Shown: positions 1 through 7,061 of the stretch, piece after piece
Numbering within the stretch: position 1 is the first letter of the stretch
How the letters are laid out: the number at the start of each line of letters is the position of its first letter
Source: Streptomyces sp. NRRL S-37
GTDB lineage: Bacteria > Actinomycetota > Actinomycetes > Streptomycetales > Streptomycetaceae
Length of the DNA stretch: 64,000 nt
Assembly (NCBI RefSeq): GCF_000721605.1
Contig: NZ_JOIZ01000005.1
Coordinates: 747,586 to 811,585, forward strand
Direction of reading: 5' to 3'
Position numbers and translations under genes: made by a program
The notes under the pieces: model-generated
Database searches by the model: none
What the model saw: the letters and a program-made list of their open reading frames with translations, nothing else
Told to the model about the DNA's origin: nothing

Positions 1-20
1 CCCCTACCGAGCGGAGTCGT

Positions 21-1625
21 ATGAGAGTCCGACGAGCCGCCGCCCCGCGGCCCTCCCGTACCCGCGCCCGGACCACGTCGACCGCCGCGTTCGTCGTGCT
101 CGCCGCCCTGCTCCCGACCACGGCCTCCGCCACGGACCCCCAGGAGACCGAGGCCGAACTCCCCTACGTCTGCGCCCTGCCCTCGGGGCGGCTGCCCGCG
201 ACGGTGCGGATCTCCGCGGTCTTCCCGGAACGTGCGGGGAAGGGCGAGGCGTTCACGCCCGACGGCGTCACCACGACCGTGGAGCTGCCGGCGGAGGCGG
301 TCGCGGACCTCACCGCGCGCGGGGCGGCCGAGGTGCGGCCCGCGACCCGGCTCGCGGTGGGCGTCGCCCAGAACGAGGCGACGGCCACGGCGACATGGCG
401 CGGAAGCACCGGACCCGTGTCCCTTCCCGCCTCCGGGCCGCTGACCCTGACCACGACGGGCGACGTCCCCTCGGTGGCCGGCCGGGGCGACGGTGACCTG
501 ACCTTCACCGCCGGCGGCCTCGCGATCGACCTGACGCCCGGCCCGGTGGACCCGGCGAATCCGACGGACCCGGCCGCCACCGCCCCCGGCTCGCTGACCG
601 TCGACTGCTCCCTCGCCGAGGACGCGCCGGACCAGGGGCTGCTGGCCACCGTACCGGTCGGCACCGGCGGCCCCGGGGCGAGCGGCTCACCCTCCCCGTC
701 CGGGTCCCCGCAGGCACCGGGCTCACCGGAGGACGGGCCGGGGGACCGGCGGGAGGAGCGGCAGGGGGACCGGTCGCCGAAGGTGCTGGAACCCTCCCCC
801 GGCACCGCCCCGGACCGCGACGACGTACCGCCGTGCCGCTACGACGAACAGCACCCGCCCACGGACGTGTCGCTCAACGCCTACGTCACCGGCTACGCCA
901 ACGTGAAGAAGCTGAAGAGCGCCGCGTACCTGCCGCCGTCCTGCGTACTGATCGAACAGGGGCTGCCCGAAACGGGTCCCCCCGACCCGGAGTACCTGAT
1001 CTTCGACACCGTGTCGTACGCGAACTTCCACTACCGGGAGCGCGAACAGACGCCGCCCTTCGAAGCGACCTTCCTGTCCTTCGACTTCGCCCCGGTGACG
1101 GCCACCATGGTGCTGGAGCAGACGGGCCCCATGAGGATCGACTCACGCATGAGGATGAGCCTGTCCGACTTCACCACGGTCACGGACACCTACGTCCGGG
1201 CCCCGCTGATCCTGCGCGTACTGGACCTCGAGGTCAACGGGACCCCCCTGGACGTCGGTCCCGGGTGCCGGACCGAGACGTCCCTCACCTCCGCCGACCC
1301 GGACCCGGCGAACTTCCCGGGTGACCACCTGGTGCTGTACGGCCGGGGCGAGCAGATCATCGGCCTGCCGGCCACCGGTTACCTGCTCCTCAGCGGCGGC
1401 ACGCTGTCCGGCGAGACGACCATCCCCGCCTTCACCGGCTGCGGCACCGACGCCGAGGACCTCGACCGCCTGCTCACCGCCTCCGTCTCCGGTCCCGGCA
1501 ACCACATCAAGCAGGTCCAGGGCCAGACGTGCGCGATCGCCGCCCCCGTGTTCCCGAGCCCGACCGACGAGGGCCAGTGCACCGAGGACCTCCAGCCCTA
1601 CGAGATCCCCGTCGCCGAGCGCTGA
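21..1625 (+). CDS. Secreted protein with an N-terminal DUF6801-like domain
   Basis: The 534-residue product begins with an Arg-rich n-region and an Ala/Val/Leu core ending near ASA at residue 37, a Sec-type signal peptide, so it should be exported. Residues about 48-197 (starting YVCALPSG, ending LTVDCSL) resemble the beta-rich DUF6801 domain found in actinobacterial secreted proteins; this is recognition from memory. Residues about 213-270 are a Gly/Ser/Pro/Glu linker. The rest is a second beta-rich domain with paired cysteines. No catalytic motif is visible. The next gene also encodes an exported protein only 47 bases downstream, so the two are probably co-transcribed and may act together outside the cell. 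The start has GAGCGGAG about 7 bases upstream. The function is unknown. Confidence 0.82.
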   Translation: MRVRRAAAPRPSRTRARTTSTAAFVVLAALLPTTASATDPQETEAELPYVCALPSGRLPATVRISAVFPERAGKGEAFTPDGVTTTVELPAEAVADLTARGAAEVRPATRLAVGVAQNEATATATWRGSTGPVSLPASGPLTLTTTGDVPSVAGRGDGDLTFTAGGLAIDLTPGPVDPANPTDPAATAPGSLTVDCSLAEDAPDQGLLATVPVGTGGPGASGSPSPSGSPQAPGSPEDGPGDRREERQGDRSPKVLEPSPGTAPDRDDVPPCRYDEQHPPTDVSLNAYVTGYANVKKLKSAAYLPPSCVLIEQGLPETGPPDPEYLIFDTVSYANFHYREREQTPPFEATFLSFDFAPVTATMVLEQTGPMRIDSRMRMSLSDFTTVTDTYVRAPLILRVLDLEVNGTPLDVGPGCRTETSLTSADPDPANFPGDHLVLYGRGEQIIGLPATGYLLLSGGTLSGETTIPAFTGCGTDAEDLDRLLTASVSGPGNHIKQVQGQTCAIAAPVFPSPTDEGQCTEDLQPYEIPVAER

Positions 1626-1672
1626 CCTGGCCCCTCCCTCCGCCCCTCCCACCTCCACGGAAGGCCACCACC

Positions 1673-2614
1673 ATGCCCCCGATCTCCTCCCGCGCCCGGC
1701 TCGCCGCCGTCTCCGCCCTGACCGCGCTCGGCGCCTTCGCCTCCCTGGGCACGGCGACCGCCGCCGGCCCCGCGCTGAACGGCGAGTGGGCCCCCTTCAC
1801 CCGCTGTCCCGTGGACGCCCCGGCGATGCTGGCCGCCGACGGCTTCGAGCGGACCCCGCAGTGCGTGGTGTCCACCTCGGCGAGCGGTTCCATCAAGCTG
1901 GGCGACACCACCGTGACCACCGGCAGGACCAACCTCCAGATCGGCGTCGTCCAGAACGCGGACGGCACCAGCAGCGTGGTCGCCCCGGCCTCCGGCGCGC
2001 TGGTCGCCGAGCCCGCCACCGTGCCCGGCGGACTGCTCGGCCTGATGTGCCCGAGCGACATCTTCGTGATCACGGGCATCTGCGAGTCACTGGAGAACTC
2101 CAGCCTCAACAAGATCACCGCGACCATGGAGTCCGTCGGCGCGCCCTACGCCTTCGACCAGACCGCGGGCGTCCTCACGGACACGCCCATCATCGCCCTG
2201 CCGGTCCGCATCCACCTGGAGAACCCGCTCCTGGGCAGCAGGTGCTACATCGGAACGGCCGCCGACCCGATCGTGCTGCGCCCCGAGAACCGCCAGTACC
2301 CGGCCTTCGGGATGAGTTTCTTCCGGGGCGACGGCACCCCCGACGAGGCCGGCGAGATGAGCCGGATCGACCTCACCGGCGCCACCCAGAACGACAGCAC
2401 CTTCGCGGTCCCCGGCGCCACCGGCTGCGGCCTGAACATCGGCCTGATCAACGCCGCGGTCAACGCGAAGACCGGGCTGCCCTCCGCCTCCGGGAACAAC
2501 AGCCTGACCCTGAACGACACACGGACCCACCTCACCGGTCTCAACGCCCCCGGGACCGCCGCCCCCGACGCCGGCAAGGTCCTGGCGGAGAACTGGCACT
2601 CCGCCGCCGAGTAG
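1673..2614 (+). CDS. Secreted protein of unknown function
   Basis: The 313-residue product starts at an ATG with GGAAGG 8 bases upstream; this site decides the start over upstream in-frame codons that would lie inside the preceding gene. Residues 1-31 form a signal peptide (Arg-rich start, Ala/Leu core, TATAA cleavage region). The mature part is rich in Gly, Thr, Asn and Ala with scattered cysteines (RCPVD, QCVVS, MCPSD, GICES, SRCYIG, TGCGLN) that could form disulfides outside the cell. The composition and length suggest a beta-sandwich protein. It lies directly after the DUF6801-like gene and probably shares its transcript. I do not recognise the family. Confidence 0.82.
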   Translation: MPPISSRARLAAVSALTALGAFASLGTATAAGPALNGEWAPFTRCPVDAPAMLAADGFERTPQCVVSTSASGSIKLGDTTVTTGRTNLQIGVVQNADGTSSVVAPASGALVAEPATVPGGLLGLMCPSDIFVITGICESLENSSLNKITATMESVGAPYAFDQTAGVLTDTPIIALPVRIHLENPLLGSRCYIGTAADPIVLRPENRQYPAFGMSFFRGDGTPDEAGEMSRIDLTGATQNDSTFAVPGATGCGLNIGLINAAVNAKTGLPSASGNNSLTLNDTRTHLTGLNAPGTAAPDAGKVLAENWHSAAE

Positions 2615-2832
2615 CCGCCCGGGCACCATCACCGCGCGGCCGTCCCGGCAGCCGGCCCTCACCACCATGACGCGATTCCTCCACAAGTGATGTACAACAC
2701 ACCGAAGTTGATTTACCGTCAGGTTTCCAAGCCGGTGACCCCCGGTGGACCGGTCCGGGTGCCGCCCCGACGAGGGCGGGGCCCGGCCGGCCGGCCGCCC
2801 CACCGGACCTGTCGGAGAGCAAGGGATCACTC

Positions 2833-4044
2833 ATGCCCTCAAGCGCGCGTCCCCCGGTGCTCGGTGAACCGCTCGACCCGCTCCCCAAGAAGTTCGCGGC
2901 CTTCATGCGGCCCCTGCTCCCGGGGCTGCTGAACGAGATACGGACCGAGGTCACCCGCACCTACCCGGTGTACGGCAGGCTGCTCAACGGCCCGGACGGG
3001 GACGCGATCCGCCAGGGCGTCGAACAGGCGCTGACCGCCTTCGTGGACCGGGTGGCCGACCCCTCCAGCAGCTCGGAACTGCGGGACGAACTGCTGCGCA
3101 GATTCGGCCGGGTGGAGGCCTACGAGGGCCGTGACCTGGAGGTCCTGCAGGGCGCCTACCGGCTCGGCGCCCGCATCGCACTGCGCCGGGCCAAGACACT
3201 GGGACGGCAGTACAGCCTCTCCCCCGCGCTGATCCTCGCCTTCGCCGACGCCCTCTTCGCGTACGTCGAGGAACTGGAGGCGGTCACCCGCGAGGGGTAC
3301 GCGGAGGTGCGGGAGCGGGCCGCCTCCGAGGAGTCGGCGTTACGCAGACAGTTACTGCACTTCCTCCTGGCCTCCTCGCCGATGCCCCGGACGGCCCTCT
3401 CCGAACTGTGCAAGGCCGCCGCCTGGGAGCTGCCCCGCTCGTGCTTCCTCGTCGCCCTGCGCCTTCCGGTGCCGGAACACATCCAGGCGGGCCTCGACCG
3501 GGACGTCCTCGCCGACCTGGACATACCGCAGCCGCACCTGCTGGTCCCCGGGGACCTCACCCCCCGGCGCCTCGACATGATCCGTACGGCCCTGGCCGGC
3601 ACCCGTGCCGTGGTGGGCCTGACCGTGCCGGTCACGCAGGCCGCCGACTCCGTCCGCTGGGCCCGCCGTGTGCTCCAGCTCGTCGACGACGACGTCATCC
3701 CCGACGCCCCGCTGATCCACTGCGAGGATCACCTGACGACCCTGTGGCTGCTGTCCGACTCCGCCCTCGTCGACCGTGTCGCGGCGCGTGAACTGGCCGC
3801 GCTCGACGCGTTGCCCGCCAAGCGGCGCGACCGGCTCGTCGAGACCCTCCGGGTCCACGTCTCCACCCGGGCGTCCGCCGAACAGGTCGGCGAGATCCTG
3901 GGCGTGCACGCCCAGACCGTCCGCTACCGCCTGCGGATGCTGGACACCCACCTGGGCGACCGGCTCGCCGACCCCGACCACCGCTTCGCCATCGAGGTGG
4001 CCCTCCGCTCGCTCCACCTGCGGGGCCACGACAGCACGGAGTGA
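2833..4044 (+). CDS. PucR-type transcriptional regulator with two TTA codons
   Basis: The 403-residue protein has a helical N-terminal sensory region (about 15-160), a central domain (about 165-300) and a C-terminal helix-turn-helix (about 335-395: LVETLRVHVSTR, HAQTVRYRLRML) typical of the PucR/CdaR C-terminal HTH. It is expected to regulate transcription; the ligand is unknown. The start follows AGAGCAAGGG. Codons 170 and 174 (positions 3340-3342 and 3352-3354) are TTA, the rare leucine codon read only by the bldA tRNA in Streptomyces, so translation is probably developmentally gated. It is 219 bases after the secreted-protein pair and convergent with the arabinanase gene. Its targets cannot be read from the sequence. 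Confidence 0.88.
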   Translation: MPSSARPPVLGEPLDPLPKKFAAFMRPLLPGLLNEIRTEVTRTYPVYGRLLNGPDGDAIRQGVEQALTAFVDRVADPSSSSELRDELLRRFGRVEAYEGRDLEVLQGAYRLGARIALRRAKTLGRQYSLSPALILAFADALFAYVEELEAVTREGYAEVRERAASEESALRRQLLHFLLASSPMPRTALSELCKAAAWELPRSCFLVALRLPVPEHIQAGLDRDVLADLDIPQPHLLVPGDLTPRRLDMIRTALAGTRAVVGLTVPVTQAADSVRWARRVLQLVDDDVIPDAPLIHCEDHLTTLWLLSDSALVDRVAARELAALDALPAKRRDRLVETLRVHVSTRASAEQVGEILGVHAQTVRYRLRMLDTHLGDRLADPDHRFAIEVALRSLHLRGHDSTE

Positions 4045-4073
4045 CCCCGCGGGCGGGCGGACGGGCGGCGCGG

Positions 4074-5051
4074 TCAGTAGGCGACGGGCCAGCCGCTGCT
4101 CCAGTTCAGGAGGTTGATGCCGAGCTTGGGGGTGCCGTTGTCGTTGCCGTCGTAGTAGTGGTAGACGATCAGGTCCCCGTCGACGTCGTTCATGATCGAC
4201 TGGCCGCCGGGGCCGATGACGCTGCCGTGCGACTCGAGGACGGGCGTGCCGCCGTTGTTCGTCATCGCGACGCCGTTCTTGTCGCGGTAGGGCCCGGTGA
4301 CGCTGGTGGCGCGGCCGACCTTGACCTTGTAGGTGGAGCTCGTGCCGGCGCAGCAGGTGTCGTACGAGGCGAAGAGGTAGTAGTAGCCGTTCCGTTTGAC
4401 GACGAACGGCGCCTCGACGGCCTTCGTCCCGGTAGGGCGGGAGGCCAGCGAGTAGCGGGTGGTGTCGGACGAGAGCTGCTTGCCGGTGGAGGGGTTGATC
4501 CGGATCATCTTGATCCCGGTCCACCAACTGCCGAAGGACAGCCACCACTTGCCGTCGTCGTCGACGAAGAGGTTGGGGTCGATGGCGTTGTAGTCGCTGG
4601 AGGAGTTCGAGGTGTAGACGGTCCCGTAGTCGGTCCAGCTTCCCGGCTGTCCGGTGGCCGAGCCGGCCAGGCCGATGGCGGAGGTGTTCGAGCCGAACGA
4701 GGAGACGGAGTAGTACATCAGGTACTTGCCGCCGTGGTACGAGATGTCCGGCGCCCAGGCCTCCGGCACGGAGGAGTAGGTGCGCCACCAGCCCGGGCGG
4801 GACGAGAACGCGTCGGCGCCGGCGGAGAAGGCGATGCGGTCGGTGGAGGTCTTGTTGCTGATGCCGCCGCCGGTGGCGTAGAGCAGGTACTGCCCGGAGG
4901 AGGTCCGGATCATCGACGGGTCGTGCGTGACGACGGACCCGGTGACGCGGCCGGGGTTGGGGTACGCCGAGGCGGTGGTCGGCATCAGCGCCAGAAGGGC
5001 GGCGGTGGGGATCGCGAGAAGGGCGGTGCGCTTGCGGAGGGTGCGGCTCAT
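4074..5051 (-). CDS. Secreted endo-1,5-alpha-L-arabinanase, GH43
   Basis: This 325-residue GH43 enzyme should cleave the alpha-1,5-arabinan backbone outside the cell. Residues 1-29 are a signal peptide (basic start, Ala/Leu core, TTASA cleavage). The three GH43 acidic residues are visible: Asp44 in THDPSMI (general base), Asp158 in NAIDPNLF (pKa modulator) and Glu213 in AVEAPFVV (general acid). The length fits a single five-bladed propeller with no binding module. AAGGAG precedes the ATG. The promoter at 5123-5151 and the operator at 5086-5120 match those of the sugar importer operon at 14.7 kb, so the enzyme and the uptake system are probably co-regulated. It converges on the pucR gene with 29 bases between stops. 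Confidence 0.93.
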   Translation of the reverse strand: MSRTLRKRTALLAIPTAALLALMPTTASAYPNPGRVTGSVVTHDPSMIRTSSGQYLLYATGGGISNKTSTDRIAFSAGADAFSSRPGWWRTYSSVPEAWAPDISYHGGKYLMYYSVSSFGSNTSAIGLAGSATGQPGSWTDYGTVYTSNSSSDYNAIDPNLFVDDDGKWWLSFGSWWTGIKMIRINPSTGKQLSSDTTRYSLASRPTGTKAVEAPFVVKRNGYYYLFASYDTCCAGTSSTYKVKVGRATSVTGPYRDKNGVAMTNNGGTPVLESHGSVIGPGGQSIMNDVDGDLIVYHYYDGNDNGTPKLGINLLNWSSGWPVAY

Positions 5052-5085
5052 GCGGGGTTCTCCTTGCGGTGGGGGTGAGGAGGTC

Positions 5086-5120
5086 GTTCGGAATTCCGAA
5101 CGGCGATCGCAAGTTCGAAC
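5086..5120 (-). promoter_or_regulatory. Candidate IclR-type operator of the arabinanase gene
   Basis: On the plus strand the site begins with the perfect 16-bp palindrome GTTCGGAATTCCGAAC (5086-5101), continues with GGCGATCGCAA and ends in CGAAC at 5116-5120. The same 35-bp pattern (GTTCG, AT at +7, GGCG at +16, CG, AA, CGAAC at +30) occurs upstream of the importer operon at 14661 and of iclR at 21080. It lies just downstream of the -10 box, a position suited to repression. Confidence 0.72.
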
Positions 5121-5122
5121 GG

Positions 5123-5151
5123 ACCGTAGAATCGAACCACTTGCGCGTCAA
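5123..5151 (-). promoter_or_regulatory. Vegetative-type promoter of the arabinanase gene
   Basis: Read on the minus strand, the -35 is TTGACG (5151-5146) and the -10 is TACGGT (5128-5123), separated by exactly 17 bases. The start of transcription should fall near 5116, leaving a leader of about 65 bases. The importer operon promoter at 14698-14726 has the same hexamers, spacing and flanking CCGTTCGAA. Confidence 0.75.
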
Positions 5152-5222
5152 TGCCCCGCGCGGCACCGGCCCCCGACGACGGCCCGAGCCGGGAATCCCC
5201 TCCCCGAAGGGAGGGGAGGATG

Positions 5223-5957
5223 TCACTCCCCTCCGGACAGGAGGCGGACGCGCTTGCGGTAGGACAGGACCGCCGCGGTGACGAAGACGGCGGGGAGGCC
5301 CACGCCCAGGACGACGAAGGGGGACAGGCCCGTCTCCAGCGGCCCGGGGACGTCCGCGAACAGCGGGACGAACATCAGCACCACCAGCGGGACGAACGCC
5401 AGCATCGCCCACGCGAAACCGGACATCAGCGCCAGCCTGCGCGCCTCGCCGCGTTCGATGCGGCGGGCGACGTCGGGCGAGCGCGTCCAGTCCGCACCGC
5501 GCGGTTCCTCCCACGCGGCGCGCAGCACGCCGACCTCGCGCTCCAGGTCGACGGTCGCGTCGTCCAGGTACATCAGCTGCACCCGTCTGCCGTCGGCCCG
5601 GTAGGCGTACGAGACGAAGTCGGTCCGCGCCGGGCCCTGCTGGGCGCCCGCGCCGGGGTTGATCTCGACCCGGATGTCCTGGATCTCCTCCCAGGCCAGT
5701 CGCCGCGTGCCCGTGAAGCCCCTGACCCGGATGCCCTTGAGGTCCGCGGTGGTGGAGGCGCGGAGGGAAGCGGTGACGAGCCAGGCGACGAGCACGAAGA
5801 GGGGAAGGGTGACCGACCACTTCACCGGGGCGGAGAGGTCCTCCGCGGTCCAGAGGGGGAGCATGCCGAGCACGCTCGTCACCCCCACGGCGGCCACGAC
5901 GCCGGTGGCCCGCCCCTGGCTGATCCGGTACTCACGCGGCAATGACCGAGCACTCAT
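5223..5957 (-). CDS. Membrane protein with a bacterial PH-like domain
   Basis: The 244-residue product (from the ATG of MSARSLPREY, preceded by a GGGTGGATGGG purine run) has two hydrophobic helices near residues 16-65, a soluble segment with the feel of a bacterial PH domain (LKGIRVRGFTGTRRLAWEEI, then an IRVEI strand), and two more membrane helices near residues 178-230. The pattern of membrane hairpin, PH-like domain and membrane hairpin is common in actinobacterial proteins of unknown function. An upstream in-frame start would add 15 residues without a better ribosome site. It is separated from the arabinanase by the regulatory region described above and looks monocistronic. No enzymatic role is suggested. 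Confidence 0.75.
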   Translation of the reverse strand: MSARSLPREYRISQGRATGVVAAVGVTSVLGMLPLWTAEDLSAPVKWSVTLPLFVLVAWLVTASLRASTTADLKGIRVRGFTGTRRLAWEEIQDIRVEINPGAGAQQGPARTDFVSYAYRADGRRVQLMYLDDATVDLEREVGVLRAAWEEPRGADWTRSPDVARRIERGEARRLALMSGFAWAMLAFVPLVVLMFVPLFADVPGPLETGLSPFVVLGVGLPAVFVTAAVLSYRKRVRLLSGGE

Positions 5958-6066
5958 CCCATCCACCCCCGGCTCCTGCGGCACAGACCGCCGCGCACAC
6001 ACGTGCGAAGAAAGTGTGGAGCTTCAACTCGCTTCATGACAAAGGTTGTTGAGCCATACAGTCGAA

Positions 6067-6102
6067 GCGGGCGGGCCCGCGCGTCCGCGCCGGCCCGCCC
6101 GC
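6067..6102 (-). terminator. GC-rich hairpin after the DUF4360 gene
   Basis: GCGGGCGGGCC (6067-6077) and GGCCCGCCCGC (6092-6102) are perfect 11-bp inverted arms with a 14-base loop. The hairpin lies just downstream of the stop of the minus-strand gene ending at 6117. There is no U tract, as is usual for Streptomyces terminators. Confidence 0.6.
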
Positions 6103-6116
6103 GCACCGGCGGCCGG

Positions 6117-6767
6117 TCAGTCCTGCGGACACTCCTTCCACGCGAGGTGGTACACGGTGCTGATGTCCCCGTCCGTGGAGTCCATGGTCATGAAGCTGAC
6201 CTCGTCGGAGGACGAGCTGCCCGCGCTCACCCGCAGCTCCGTGTTGATGTTGAAGTTGCGCTGGACCCCGCAGGGCGCGTAGACGAGCTGGGCCCAGTCG
6301 GTCTCGTCCGTGGCCTGCCAGTTGTCGTCGTAGGGGCCCGCGAAGGGGTGGCTGCGGTACTCCGTGTTCGGGGAGCCCTGGAAGTAGTACGACGCCCGCT
6401 GCGTCCCCCTCGCGCCGGGCTGGAGCGAGGCGAAGCCCCGGTAGTCGGCGCTGGCGATGGCGTAGGTGAAGCCCTGGGGGACGTGCACCAGCAGGCTGAG
6501 CTGGCAGTTCTTGCGGAAGGCCGTGGGGTCGGAGTCCCCGCCGGCCTGGGCGAGGTAGTCGCTGTACGTCACGGTGAAGGCGGTGTTGTCCGCGGAGACG
6601 GCGACCGCGGCGGTGCCCTGGGGGCAGCCGGAACCGTTCACTGTGGCGACCTTGATGACGATCTTGTCCGGCGGCGGGTCCTCGAAACCGGCCGACGGGT
6701 CGTGCGCGGGTAACGCGGCGGCGAGGAGCGCGGCTGCCGCCGCACCGAGAAGCATTCCACCTGCCAT
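6117..6767 (-). CDS. Secreted DUF4360-like protein
   Basis: The 216-residue product starts at an ATG with GGAG 6 bases upstream. Residues 1-22 are a signal peptide (MAGGMLLGAAAAALL, cleavage near ALPAHD). The mature protein has four cysteines spaced as in DUF4360 proteins (GSGCPQG, RKNCQLS, APCGVQR, KECPQD), the motif VAVSADNTAFTVTYSDY, and the segment QGFTYAIASADYRGFASL. The family is common among secreted proteins of actinomycetes and fungi, and no activity is known. The reading frame stays open far upstream only because it is antisense to the GH35 gene, so the short start is preferred. It is divergent from the GH35 gene, with 294 bases between their starts. Confidence 0.85.
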   Translation of the reverse strand: MAGGMLLGAAAAALLAAALPAHDPSAGFEDPPPDKIVIKVATVNGSGCPQGTAAVAVSADNTAFTVTYSDYLAQAGGDSDPTAFRKNCQLSLLVHVPQGFTYAIASADYRGFASLQPGARGTQRASYYFQGSPNTEYRSHPFAGPYDDNWQATDETDWAQLVYAPCGVQRNFNINTELRVSAGSSSSDEVSFMTMDSTDGDISTVYHLAWKECPQD

Positions 6768-7061
6768 GGTTCTCCGTCCTTCGGTGGGGGGTGGTTGAAG
6801 CGTCATGTACATGCCAACAAGGCGCATACATGTGCTCCCGCCCTCGTGAAGGAGGCATGAAGGTGCGGTGAAGGCCGGGAGCGGTCGCATCGTACGAAGC
6901 CCCGCGACCGGCGGACAGGGCGAACTCCGGCCATTCACTTCCGTCACACCGGAACGGGAGGAAACAGACGTACCGGAACCCTCGTGTGAACGCGAAGGCG
7001 CCGGTTCATGGACAATGTCCCACCGGCACCCCGTGTGGCAGTACAAGCAGGAGGCGCTCCC

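Noticed and set aside
3352..5820. Long minus-strand frame running through pucR, the arabinanase region and the PH-like gene
   Set aside because: It crosses three well-supported genes in other frames and changes composition at each; no coherent protein results.
7008..7061. ATG at 7008 as the GH35 start
   Set aside because: The added 18 residues lack a ribosome site and would push the twin-arginine motif inward; AGGAGG plus TTG at 7062 is better.
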